Source: Desulfobacteraceae bacterium (GTDB lineage: Bacteria; Desulfobacterota; Desulfobacteria; Desulfobacterales; SG8-13). Taken from it: a DNA stretch of 18,712 bases. The position numbers were made by a program, and so were the translations under genes. Below the pieces are notes generated by a model, which worked only from the letters and a program-made list of their open reading frames with translations, made no database searches and was not told the DNA's origin. Below are positions 8,743 through 16,153 of the stretch, one piece after another. The stretch is from NCBI GenBank assembly GCA_029287875.1, contig JARFQH010000176.1:1-18712 (forward strand), given 5' to 3'. Position 1 is the stretch's first letter. Each line of letters opens with the position of its first letter.

Positions 8743-9186
8743 ATGGCTGGCTTCAACTTCAGACTCGAAACGGTATTGCAGCACCGCCGGAGAATCGAAG
8801 AAGAGTGTCAGCGGGAGCTGACCGCTGCGCTGGCAGACCTTGCGGAAGAGAAAAGAGCCCTTGCAGGCATCGAGGCTTCCCGGGACCGGGAACGGGAGGA
8901 ATTTCAGCAGAAGCTGAAAAGCAATATGACGGCTTCCGAAATGCTTCTTTACCAAAGATACTTCGACCAGCTGGCGGTTGACATCTTAGAACAGAAGAGA
9001 AAAGTGGCGGGGACTGCGCAGGTTTTCGAAAAGAGACGCACGGAGCTGGTAGCAGCGCTGAAAAAACGCAAGGTGCTGGACAAGCTGAAAGAAAAACAGA
9101 TGACCGCTGCTGCCAAAAAGGGGCTGAAGCAAGAACAAAACTTCATGAACGAGATGGCCGTCACACGACACGCCCGCGCCCGCTGA
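8743..9186 (+). CDS. fliJ: Flagellar export protein FliJ
   Basis: A 147-residue, highly charged coiled-coil protein. The N-terminal FNFRLETVLQHRRRIEEECQ closely fits the FliJ family (F-x-F-x-L-x-x-V-L-x-x-R). The rest is a long antiparallel helical hairpin rich in Glu, Lys, Arg and Ala. FliJ sits in the FliI hexamer pore like the gamma stalk of F1 and interacts with FlhA. The ribosome site is weak (GGGTAAACTCAATTT before ATG). The 116-bp AT-rich spacer before it has no clear promoter, though it is unusual for fliI and fliJ to be this far apart. Confidence 0.88.
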   Translation: MAGFNFRLETVLQHRRRIEEECQRELTAALADLAEEKRALAGIEASRDREREEFQQKLKSNMTASEMLLYQRYFDQLAVDILEQKRKVAGTAQVFEKRRTELVAALKKRKVLDKLKEKQMTAAAKKGLKQEQNFMNEMAVTRHARAR

Positions 9187-9210
9187 AGCCCTCCGGTTCA
9201 ACCGGGGCTT
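9186..9210 (+). terminator. Hairpin directly after the fliJ stop
   Basis: AAGCC (9186-9190) and CCGGT (9193-9197) pair with ACCGG (9201-9205) and GGCTT (9206-9210), leaving a CT bulge and a TCA loop. It begins on the last base of the fliJ stop codon. There is no U-tract downstream, so it may be a 3'-stabilising hairpin or a Rho-dependent end rather than an intrinsic terminator. A separate sigma-54 promoter for fliK lies 245 bp downstream. Confidence 0.4.
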
Positions 9211-9454
9211 GAATCCATAGTCTCCCCTCCACCTAAATCTCAATTCTCCATGGGCTGAAGATTCAGACCGGCAAAGTTTGCCGCCGCAGGTAATTATTAC
9301 CGGATTCGTGGGCCGTCGGGCTGGCTGTCTGCAGCGTCGCCGACATCTATCGATTGTAACGGATGGGGTCGTGTTTAATAAAACCGATATTAATTCAGTA
9401 TATTGAGTCCATCGTCCGGATTTCTTTTTACTTCTGCAATCGATCGAAGATCTT

Positions 9455-9470
9455 TGGCATGTTCCGTGCT
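9455..9470 (+). promoter_or_regulatory. Sigma-54 (-24/-12) promoter of fliK-flgD-flgE
   Basis: TGGCAT-GTTCC-GTGCT has GG (9456-9457) and GC (9468-9469) with exactly 10 bases between. Only one base differs from TGGCAY-N5-TTGCW. Transcription would start near 9481, that is, inside repeat element copy A, which begins on the last base of the promoter. The fliK leader would then carry most of the element. Confidence 0.65.
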
Positions 9471-9575
9471 GTAGGCTTTGGGATAAAGTTTTTGGAATCG
9501 CCAGAGGGAGGAAGCTTTATTGACATACGCCGACGACCGATGACATCGCCCCAAACCTTTATCTCAAAGCCTATA
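9470..9575 (+). repeat. 106-bp terminal-inverted-repeat element, copy A
   Basis: The left arm TGTAGGCTTTGGGATAAAG... pairs with the right arm ending ...CTTTATCTCAAAGCCTATA. The core has AGAGGGAG and the invariant 17-mer ATACGCCGACGACCGAT at 9525-9541. This is the most divergent of the four copies. It sits between the fliK sigma-54 promoter and the fliK start, 42 bp before the ATG. Confidence 0.85.
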
Positions 9576-9617
9576 ACTAGTACGAAAGATGGTTCCATAG
9601 CAACTTACGAGGATCAA

Positions 9618-11267
9618 ATGCCGTTAGATTTTCTCTTACCAAACAGCCCTCAGATGGACATCCTGAGTCCCGGGAAAATGACCGTCAGGGCCGTTCGGTG
9701 TGGCGCTCCTCAGTCGCGTTATCAAAGGGCTGACAGCGGAGATACCGCTTCTTTTGACACGGCCTTGGAAAGCGCCCGTGCGCGGAATGAAACGGCAGGG
9801 CCGTCATCACCCGACAGACGTGAGGTCGATTCGGCCGCAAAAACTGCCGACCACTCGCGCAAAAACCGGCCCGGTTCCTCGGGGCCTGAAAAAACACCCG
9901 AGGACGACTGCACGGCACAGGCGTCGCAACCGTCTGATGCCGAGGGTGTGGCGACGGATGCGACGGCCTCTTCAACCAACGAAAACCCGTCAGCGGGTGA
10001 TGTCTCTTCGGACTCAAGGCCGGCATCGGATCCGGCGGCCGAGAACACGGTGTCCCAACCGGTATCGGCATCTTCCCCGTCTCTCGACGGTGATCGGTAT
10101 GTGGGCGGTTTAACGGTCGACGCGGCGGAATCAAAAACCGTATCACCCGGCGAGTCCGAAACGACTATCTCGGTCGCATCGCTCCAGGATGGTGACCAAC
10201 CTGCCGTCGAGCCAGCGGAAACCGGAAAAGAAACGAAGGTCCTTCAGGGAGTAAACCCAGAGAAGGCCGACCCTCAGGCGTCAACCGCGAAAGCCCAGGC
10301 GTCGGCGACGATGGCTTTGGCTCCTGCAGCCGATGCTGCGATCGAGGCAACCGTGACCGATGCCGCCGTCAAAACGGATGCAGCCCGTTCGGAAAAGAAC
10401 AGACACCAGAACCGGGTCGAAAAGGATACCGGTGGGTTGACGGAGAAAAGTTCGACTCCATCGCCGTCTTCTTCCGGTCGCGGCGATTCTCCTTCGGCCG
10501 CACGGCTTGGCGGCTTTTCTTCCGTTTTCAACGAATCACAGTCCGGTGACGACCTGTCGCAGAAATTCGGCCACGGCGCGGGTCGTGATGTCGAAGCCTA
10601 TCGCAGCGAACCGCAGGCTTCCGAAAAGGGAGCCGAAAGAACTTTGTGGTCGACCTCTGCCCTGAAAACGGATGCCGGCGGCTTTCAGGAGAGCACCGGC
10701 ATGACGTCCACCAAATCCGGTACCGAGTCCGAACAAAAAGTCGCCGACATGCTTTTGGCCCCCCAGCGCACTGTGAACGGTGCAGGAGAGGCGGCAGCCG
10801 CCACGGAGACCTTTGAAACGCACCATCCCAAGGAGCTGCGCGCAGAGACCCTGGGTCAGATCGTCGATAAGGCGGTTTTTCGCCTGAGGAACGGCCAGTC
10901 CGAAGTCCGCATCGATCTCAAACCGGACAGTCTGGGCCACGTGAGACTGCAGATCGTGACCGAAAATCATCAGGTGACCCTCAGAATCATGGCCGAATCC
11001 CATGCGGCGAAACATCTCATCGACAGCGGCATCGGTCAGCTCAAGGCCGACCTCCAGGCCCAGGGACTGAGGGTAGACGAGCTCGAGGTTTCGGTGGCCA
11101 CCGACTTCAACGACTTCAACCGGCACTCGGCCTTTTCCGATCGTTCGGCGCAGGCAAGGCGCCTGCCGTCGACCGGCCGGCAGGCTTTTCGGGAAACAGT
11201 CCCGGCGGCGGTCCTGAAACCGGCGATGGAAAACCATGCGACGGCCGGTGTCGACTGTTTCGTTTGA
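9618..11267 (+). CDS. fliK: Flagellar hook-length control protein FliK
   Basis: A 549-residue secreted molecular ruler that measures the hook and switches export specificity through FlhB. Residues 1 to about 400 are low-complexity, rich in Ser, Thr, Ala, Glu, Asp and Pro, as in FliK rulers. The C-terminal Flg_hook domain is clear: LRNGQSEVRIDLKPDSLGHV then LQIVTENHQVTLRIMAESHA and QLKADLQAQGLRVDELEVSV. The ATG at 9618 (MPLDFLLPN) is chosen because ACGAGGA lies just upstream and because the start must be downstream of the sigma-54 promoter. The longer frame from 9363 would add 85 residues translated from the promoter and repeat element A. The first gene of the fliK-flgD-flgE unit. Confidence 0.9.
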   Translation: MPLDFLLPNSPQMDILSPGKMTVRAVRCGAPQSRYQRADSGDTASFDTALESARARNETAGPSSPDRREVDSAAKTADHSRKNRPGSSGPEKTPEDDCTAQASQPSDAEGVATDATASSTNENPSAGDVSSDSRPASDPAAENTVSQPVSASSPSLDGDRYVGGLTVDAAESKTVSPGESETTISVASLQDGDQPAVEPAETGKETKVLQGVNPEKADPQASTAKAQASATMALAPAADAAIEATVTDAAVKTDAARSEKNRHQNRVEKDTGGLTEKSSTPSPSSSGRGDSPSAARLGGFSSVFNESQSGDDLSQKFGHGAGRDVEAYRSEPQASEKGAERTLWSTSALKTDAGGFQESTGMTSTKSGTESEQKVADMLLAPQRTVNGAGEAAAATETFETHHPKELRAETLGQIVDKAVFRLRNGQSEVRIDLKPDSLGHVRLQIVTENHQVTLRIMAESHAAKHLIDSGIGQLKADLQAQGLRVDELEVSVATDFNDFNRHSAFSDRSAQARRLPSTGRQAFRETVPAAVLKPAMENHATAGVDCFV

Positions 11268-11334
11268 TTCACCGTTATAGGCATCAATTCGATTTTCATA
11301 TATAGCCAACCATCAATTAAAGGACGACCTCATT

Positions 11335-12042
11335 ATGACCATTGCCGCGATTGAACCGACCGGGGTCTCGACCACCGCAAATACAGTGTCATCCGATACG
11401 ACGATCATGGGCAAGGATGATTTCCTGAACCTGCTGGTGGCTCAACTGCAGCATCAGGACCCGCTGAACCCGCTCGATAGCACCGATTTCACCGCCCAGC
11501 TGGCACAGTTCACGTCTCTGGAGCAGCTCAACAACGTCAATACCAACCTGGAAAGCCTGCAGAGCTATCAGGCGGCAATCAAGAACGCCCAGGCGGTCGA
11601 TTTGATCGGCAAAACGGTCGAGGCACCGGGCAATACCGTCGTGCTGAGGGACGGCAGTGAAGCCACACTGGGCTTTGACCTGACACAGGATGTCCAATAC
11701 CTGTCGGCTAACATTTACGGCCCGCAAGGCAATTTCGTCGGGACCATCGAGAGTGGACCGCTGCCCTCGGGACGCCACACCCTGGACTGGGACGGTCGCG
11801 ATCAGGAAGGAAACCGGTTGTCTAGCGGCCGATACAGCTACGAAATTCTGGCGACTGACTTCGATGGAGAAGCCGCGACAGCCAAGCCGTTTATTTCGGC
11901 CCGGGTGACCGGTGTGAACTTCGACGGCCAGACACCCCAGCTTAAGGCCGGGGATTACAGCATCTCAGTGAACGACATCAGAGAAGTGACCGCAGACGCT
12001 TCGACGACTGGCGCTGCTCAAACAGACGGATTGAATCCGTAA
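11335..12042 (+). CDS. flgD: Flagellar hook assembly (cap) protein FlgD
   Basis: A 235-residue hook cap that scaffolds FlgE polymerisation and is later replaced. The N-terminal signature is MGKDDFLNLLVAQLQHQDPL then NPLDSTDFTAQLAQFTSLEQ, the most conserved part of FlgD. The C-terminal half carries the Ig/tudor-like domain (GPLPSGRHTLDWDGRDQEGN, with LSSGRYSYEI). AAAGGAC precedes the ATG. flgE follows 24 bp downstream with its own GGAGG site. A short Thr/Ala tail ends the protein. Length normal. Confidence 0.95.
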   Translation: MTIAAIEPTGVSTTANTVSSDTTIMGKDDFLNLLVAQLQHQDPLNPLDSTDFTAQLAQFTSLEQLNNVNTNLESLQSYQAAIKNAQAVDLIGKTVEAPGNTVVLRDGSEATLGFDLTQDVQYLSANIYGPQGNFVGTIESGPLPSGRHTLDWDGRDQEGNRLSSGRYSYEILATDFDGEAATAKPFISARVTGVNFDGQTPQLKAGDYSISVNDIREVTADASTTGAAQTDGLNP

Positions 12043-12066
12043 AGTTCAGACAGGAGGATCACTCAC

Positions 12067-13311
12067 ATGATTGGATCTTTATTTGCCGGAATATCGGGAC
12101 TGAACGCCAACGCCACGGCCATGACCGTTGTCGGCGACAACATCGCCAACGTCAACACCACGGCCTTCAAGGCCAACCGCTCCTCGTTTGCCAACATCCT
12201 GAGCCAGTCTCTCGGCGGCTCCAGCGGCAACGATATCGGGCGCGGTGTCGATTTCTGGGGCACGACTCCCTCGTGGAGCCAGGGCTCTCTCGAGAACACC
12301 AGCAGCCCGACCGACCTGGCCATCAACGGTCGCGGCTTTTTTACACTCAATGACGACAACGGGGGGAGATTTTACTCCCGCGCGGGCGAATTCACTTTCG
12401 ACCGCAACGGGGACCTGCGCAATCCTGACAATCTGGTGGTCCAGGGGTATCCGGTCACCGGTGTTGCTCCGGACGGAACATTCGCCCTGGGCAGCTTGAG
12501 CGATATCTCGGTGCCGGGCGGATCCATTACGCCACCCATGGGTTCCACCGAAATCAACGCAGATATCAATCTCAACGCCGGAGCGTTAGTGGGCGACATT
12601 TTTTCATCGGCAGTGACCATCTACGACTCCCTCGGCAACAACATCCCGGTGACGCTCACCTTTACCAATACCGGTGCCGGTGCATGGGACGTTGGCGCAT
12701 CGATACCGGCATCCGCCGGAACCGGCGTCACCCTCAACGGCGGGGCGACCACCCCCCTCGCCTTCGATACCGCAGGCCAGTTGACGACCCCGGCTGCCAA
12801 CATCCCCATGGTCCTGACCCTCACTAACGGTGCTACCAATACTCAGACCGTGACCTGGAATCTGTACGATGCATCCGGTTTGAATAACGGCGATCTGACC
12901 GGTTACGCCTCACCTTCCAGTACGACGTTCTTGGGTCAAAATGGCTATCCGGCCGGTTCACTCCGGGGTCTATCCTTCGACGAGGCCGGCATTTTGATGG
13001 GATCCTATTCCAACGGGCAGCTGACGCCGCTGTTCCAACTGGCGTTGGCCGAATTTCCCAGCTACTACGGTTTGACCAAAATGGGACACAACCTGTACGC
13101 CGAGTCCCTCGAGTCCGGGCAGGCGCTGCCGGGCGTACCCGGCAGCGGGTCCCTCGGCAGCATTAGTCCCAGTGCGATCGAGATGTCGAACGTCGACCTG
13201 GCGCAGGAGTTTGTCAAGATGATTACCACCCAGCGGGCGTTTCAAGCGAACTCCCGGGTGATCACAACCAGCGACGAGATTCTCACAGAACTGATCAACA
13301 TCAAGCGTTAA
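12067..13311 (+). CDS. flgE: Flagellar hook protein FlgE
   Basis: A 414-residue hook subunit exported by the flagellar type III system. The N-terminal D0 motif LFAGISGLNANATAMTVVGD then NIANVNTTAFKANRSSF, the D1 motif GRGFFTLND and the C-terminal VDLAQEFVKMITTQRAFQAN then SRVITTSDEILTELINIKR define FlgE/F/G-family axial proteins. The mid-length and position after flgD indicate the hook rather than a rod protein. The central D2 domain is rich in Gly, Thr, Asn and Ala. The ribosome site is ACAGGAGGA, 7-9 bases upstream. It is the last gene before a 593-bp gap. Confidence 0.95.
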   Translation: MIGSLFAGISGLNANATAMTVVGDNIANVNTTAFKANRSSFANILSQSLGGSSGNDIGRGVDFWGTTPSWSQGSLENTSSPTDLAINGRGFFTLNDDNGGRFYSRAGEFTFDRNGDLRNPDNLVVQGYPVTGVAPDGTFALGSLSDISVPGGSITPPMGSTEINADINLNAGALVGDIFSSAVTIYDSLGNNIPVTLTFTNTGAGAWDVGASIPASAGTGVTLNGGATTPLAFDTAGQLTTPAANIPMVLTLTNGATNTQTVTWNLYDASGLNNGDLTGYASPSSTTFLGQNGYPAGSLRGLSFDEAGILMGSYSNGQLTPLFQLALAEFPSYYGLTKMGHNLYAESLESGQALPGVPGSGSLGSISPSAIEMSNVDLAQEFVKMITTQRAFQANSRVITTSDEILTELINIKR

Positions 13312-13434
13312 TCGGAGCCTCCGTAAATTGTGGCCGATGCCCTGTTGAGCGAGGTTTGGGCTGAAAGTTCCGGTCGGTGACTGCGGCTTTCGGCATCAAC
13401 AGCGTCCTCCCCAAGGTGGCTCCCCGGCAGATGA

Positions 13435-13472
13435 CCGGCAGGCTGGAGTGGATGATTCCTCCGGCCTGCCGG
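13435..13472 (+). terminator. Strong GC hairpin downstream of flgE
   Basis: The 14-base arm CCGGCAGGCTGGAG (13435-13448) pairs with CTCCGGCCTGCCGG (13459-13472), with one U.G wobble and a 10-nt loop. It lies 124 bp after the flgE stop and has no U-tract after it (CAAACACC follows). It probably ends or stabilises the fliK-flgD-flgE transcript; a structured regulatory RNA cannot be excluded. Confidence 0.45.
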
Positions 13473-13667
13473 CAAACACCTGCGGCCCCGTTCGCCGAGC
13501 ACCCCGGTCGGACCGGACCGGTGACGTCAAAGACTTGACAAGTTCCTAAAATTATTGACGGCCTTTGCCCGTGTAAGCGGCATTCTCCGGTTGACATACG
13601 GCACGTCCTGTATCTTTCTGCTTTCCTTTTACCACTCTCTCGACATCCTCCAGCTGCCTTCAATCGG

Positions 13668-13683
13668 TGGCATAATCCTTGCT
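13668..13683 (+). promoter_or_regulatory. Sigma-54 (-24/-12) promoter of the fliL operon
   Basis: TGGCAT-AATCC-TTGCT fits the TGGCAY-N5-TTGCW consensus with no mismatch: GG at 13669-13670, GC at 13681-13682, 10 bases between. Predicted start near 13694, giving a leader of about 210 nt that contains all of repeat element copy B before the fliL ATG. This promoter probably drives fliL through flhB. Confidence 0.85.
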
Positions 13684-13761
13684 TAATTACGGCTGGGTGA
13701 GGCCGGCGTCCCGCATGCGGTCGTTGTCTTTCGGCTGCCGGCAGAGTGTCAAACACCTAAA

Positions 13762-13867
13762 TATAGGCTTTAATATAATGTTTTTGGCAAGGCCAGAGGG
13801 AGAAGGCTGTATTGTAATACGCCGACGACCGATAACACAGCCCAAAACCTGTATCTTAAAGTCTATA
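13762..13867 (+). repeat. 106-bp terminal-inverted-repeat element, copy B
   Basis: The left end is TATAGGCTTTAATATAATG and the right end is ATCTTAAAGTCTATA. The core contains GGCTGT and ACAGCC, an internal 6-bp arm pair, and the invariant ATACGCCGACGACCGAT at 13817-13833. The core is nearly the same as copies C and D read on the other strand. It ends 37 bp before the fliL ATG, inside the predicted sigma-54 transcript leader. Confidence 0.9.
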
Positions 13868-13904
13868 GAAGAAGATTTCATCTTGATGGAGGAAAAAGGC
13901 GATC

Positions 13905-14369
13905 ATGTCGAATAAGGTACTGATTATCGTTGCGCTTGTATTCGTGCTGCTCCTGGGCATGATGGGTACGGGCTTCTTTTTCATGTGGAACAAGATGAAT
14001 GCCGCCAATGCCCGCACGGCAGATTCCGGCGAAACAGGAGCCCTTTCAGCGGAGGAACCGGTCAAGATCGGTCCGATCCATCCTCTCGACACCTTCATCG
14101 TCAACCTCGCCGATGAAGGCGGCTCCAGGTACCTGCGTGTGACGATGAACCTCGAACTCAAGGACGAGGATTCCGTCGCTTTGGTCGAGGAGCGGTTGCC
14201 TTTGGTCCGCAATGGTGTCCTGATGCTCCTGCCGGCCAAGAAATACGCCGACATATCGACGATCGAGGGAAAAGACGCTCTCCGGGTTGAGTTGGTGGCA
14301 AAGTTGAACAGTTTTCTGAAGTCGGACAGCGTCGCCAACATATATTTCACCGAATTCGTGATTCAGTAA
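13905..14369 (+). CDS. fliL: Flagellar basal body-associated protein FliL
   Basis: A 154-residue inner-membrane protein associated with the stator and basal body. One membrane segment (VLIIVALVFVLLLGMMGTGF, about 5-28) is followed by a variable linker and the periplasmic FliL domain. That domain includes HPLDTFIVNLADEGGSRYLR, LELKDEDSVALVEERLPLVR and the C-terminal YFTEFVIQ end. The ATG at 13905 is served by GGAGGAAAAA at 13888-13897. A nine-codon out-of-frame mini-ORF (ATG at 13886, MEEKGDHVE, stop at 13913-13915) overlaps the start. First gene of the sigma-54-driven export/switch unit; fliM follows by 13 bp. Confidence 0.93.
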   Translation: MSNKVLIIVALVFVLLLGMMGTGFFFMWNKMNAANARTADSGETGALSAEEPVKIGPIHPLDTFIVNLADEGGSRYLRVTMNLELKDEDSVALVEERLPLVRNGVLMLLPAKKYADISTIEGKDALRVELVAKLNSFLKSDSVANIYFTEFVIQ

Positions 14370-14382
14370 CAGAAGATTTACA

Positions 14383-15348
14383 ATGGCCGATCAGATCCTA
14401 TCCCAGGAAGAAATCGATGCTCTCTTGTCCGCCATGGACAAGGGAGAGGTTGACCTCAAGCAGGACGCAAAAGACGATCCGGTCGTTCAGGACTGCAGCC
14501 TGACCTCCCGCAGCACCATGCTCCGCAGTCAGTTCCATGCCCTGGAAGAGGTTTGCGACCGGTTTGCGACCCGAATGAGTCTTGCCCTTTCGACCACTTT
14601 TCAGCAGCCTATCGAGGTCGGGCCTGTTTCCACCGAAATGGTAAAATACGGTGAATTCATCAGCTCATTCTCCACCCCGACCAGTTTGAACATTTTCTCC
14701 ATGGAACCCCTGATCGGCGAAGCCTTGTTGGCCGTCGAGCCGCAGCTGGTCTTCTCCCTGATCGACTGTATGTTCGGTGGCGACGGCAAACCGCTCGGAC
14801 GGATCCGGGAATTCACGCTGATCGAGCAGCGCATGATGAAAAAATTTGCAGCCGAGGCCCTGGCCGGGTTGGAAGAAGCCTGGTCGGTCGTGCACAAGGT
14901 CAAAATCGGTCTGCACCGGATCGAATCCAAGCCCGAATTCACCCATCTGGCCAGCTCCGGCGAGCCGATGGTCGTCATCGTTTTCGGGATCAAGGGGCAG
15001 GCGTTTTCCGGCAACATCCACTTGTGCATTTCCTACCTGATGCTCGAGCCGATCAAGGAGGTTTTAGCGGCTACCGAAAGGCGGGAGAAGGATTCTCAAC
15101 CCGCCTGGCACGCCCAACTGCGGGAACTGCTAAAGGACACGCCGGTCAACGTCATCGCCGAACTCGGGTCAACCTCCCGCACTGTCGGTGAGGTCCTCAA
15201 TCTGCAAGTCGACGACGTGTTGCAGCTGCCCACCGGGCCCAAGGACCAGATCATTCTCAAAATAGACGGTGTGCCGAAATTCTACGGTTTCCCGGGCATC
15301 ATCAAGGGCAATCGGGCTGTCGAAATAAACCGCTGCCTCAACCGTTGA
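14383..15348 (+). CDS. fliM: Flagellar motor switch protein FliM
   Basis: A 321-residue C-ring protein. The N-terminal CheY-P-binding segment ILSQEEIDALLSAM is at about 5-18. The CheC-like middle domain (about 50-230) includes the FliG-binding FGGDG motif in LIDCMFGGDGKPL. The C-terminal SpoA domain (NLQVDDVLQLPTGPKDQI then KIDGVPKFYGFPGIIKGNRA) stacks with FliN. The intact EIDALL motif implies chemotactic switching by CheY. The next gene, fliN, starts 65 bp downstream. Confidence 0.96.
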   Translation: MADQILSQEEIDALLSAMDKGEVDLKQDAKDDPVVQDCSLTSRSTMLRSQFHALEEVCDRFATRMSLALSTTFQQPIEVGPVSTEMVKYGEFISSFSTPTSLNIFSMEPLIGEALLAVEPQLVFSLIDCMFGGDGKPLGRIREFTLIEQRMMKKFAAEALAGLEEAWSVVHKVKIGLHRIESKPEFTHLASSGEPMVVIVFGIKGQAFSGNIHLCISYLMLEPIKEVLAATERREKDSQPAWHAQLRELLKDTPVNVIAELGSTSRTVGEVLNLQVDDVLQLPTGPKDQIILKIDGVPKFYGFPGIIKGNRAVEINRCLNR

Positions 15349-15413
15349 GCCGCGGAAGCCGGCAACCATTAATCAGCGGAACTCTTAAGCGTTTAGAGCC
15401 AGGAAAATGCGCT

Positions 15414-15779
15414 ATGGCAGAAGACCACACCCAAACAGAAAATCAGCCGTCGGAAACAGCCGAATCATCGCCGCCGAAAGCGGAATCCCGGCCGGACACT
15501 CCGCACAGGCCGCCGGCCGGACCTGGAATGGAGTTTATTCTCGACATCCCGCTGGAGATTACCGTCGAGCTCGGCCGCACCCACATGGTGATCAACGACC
15601 TGCTCAGGCTCGGTCAGGGTTCGGTGATCGAGCTGGCCAAGATGGCCGGTGAAACCCTGGAGATCCGCGCCAACCAGAGATTGATCGCCAAAGGGGAAGT
15701 AGTTGAGGTCAACGAGAAATACGGCGTGCGGTTGACCGAGATCGTCAGTCAGGCCGAACGGGTGGAGAAATTGAAATGA
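15414..15779 (+). CDS. fliN: Flagellar motor switch protein FliN
   Basis: A 121-residue C-ring protein that forms the ring bottom with FliM and docks FliH. The SpoA domain spans about 40-118: FILDIPLEITVELGRTHMVI, then DLLRLGQGSVIELAKMAGET and KGEVVEVNEKYGVRLTEIV. The first 38 residues are a Pro/Glu/Ser-rich variable tail. The ATG at 15414 is preferred over the frame's upstream start at 15345, because AGGAAAA lies 7-13 bases before it and the longer form would overlap fliM. Its stop overlaps the fliO ATG (ATGA). Confidence 0.95.
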   Translation: MAEDHTQTENQPSETAESSPPKAESRPDTPHRPPAGPGMEFILDIPLEITVELGRTHMVINDLLRLGQGSVIELAKMAGETLEIRANQRLIAKGEVVEVNEKYGVRLTEIVSQAERVEKLK

Positions 15780-16153
15780 ACGACCCTGAGATTCTCCCCT
15801 CGCTGCTGCATATGCTGGCATCGCTGGCGGTCGTCTTGGGCGGACTGCTGCTGACGCTCTGGTTTTTCAAACGCTTCGTTCAGACCAGGGCCGGTAGCGT
15901 CAACAACCGGTTGATCCGAGTGCTGGCCAGCAGTACCATCGGTTTGAAAAAAACCATCACTCTGGTAGACGTTCCCGGCGCGATCCTGATTTTGGGGGTG
16001 ACCGGGGATCGGATCAACCTGCTCGCACGCATCGAGGACCCGGAAACCATGCGGAAGATACGGGGTGAGATCCCGCCCAAACCGGTCATCCCGTTTGCCG
16101 AACAACTGCAGTTCTTCTCCGGCAGGTTAAAAGGAAGACAACATGGCCGGTAG
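15776..16153 (+). CDS. fliO: Flagellar biosynthetic protein FliO
   Basis: A 125-residue small membrane protein that assists assembly of the FliP-containing export-gate core. It has one membrane segment at about 10-31 (LHMLASLAVVLGGLLLTLWF) followed by a cytoplasmic domain with LASSTIGLKKTITLVDVPGA and ILILGVTGDRINLLARIED, the usual FliO pattern. It overlaps fliN by 4 bases and fliP by 11 bases, so translation is coupled. Family sequence conservation is low; position between fliN and fliP strengthens the call. Confidence 0.87.
   Translation: MNDPEILPSLLHMLASLAVVLGGLLLTLWFFKRFVQTRAGSVNNRLIRVLASSTIGLKKTITLVDVPGAILILGVTGDRINLLARIEDPETMRKIRGEIPPKPVIPFAEQLQFFSGRLKGRQHGR

Larger units (their letters stand above)
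9187..9617. other. 431-bp gap between fliJ and fliK
   Basis: It contains the fliJ-end hairpin (9186-9210), about 240 bp in which I see nothing, a sigma-54 promoter (9455-9470), repeat element copy A (9470-9575), and the fliK ribosome site. A reading frame continuous with fliK is open from 9363, but it crosses the promoter and the repeat and is not believed to be translated. Confidence 0.6.
13312..13904. other. 593-bp gap between flgE and fliL
   Basis: No supported gene. Contents: a strong GC-rich hairpin (13435-13472), low-information sequence to about 13660, a near-consensus sigma-54 promoter (13668-13683), repeat element copy B (13762-13867), and the fliL leader with GGAGGAAAAA. Stator genes motA/motB or flbD, which in some bacteria lie between flgE and fliL, are not here. 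Confidence 0.65.

Noticed and set aside
11268..11334. TATAGGC...TATAGCC near the fliK-flgD junction as a possible relic of the 106-bp element
   Set aside because: Only 7 bases match one end; the core motif and second arm are absent, so it is not counted as a copy.
13301..13756. 151-residue minus-strand reading frame after flgE
   Set aside because: It overlaps the flgE end, the strong hairpin and the sigma-54 promoter; composition is unlike a real protein.
13823..13835. Possible sigma-28 (FliA) -10 box: ACCGATAA in the 106-bp element resembles GCCGATAA
   Set aside because: There is no TAAA -35 box at the expected distance, copy A has GATGA instead of GATAA, and copies C and D point away from their downstream genes. 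The match is probably chance.
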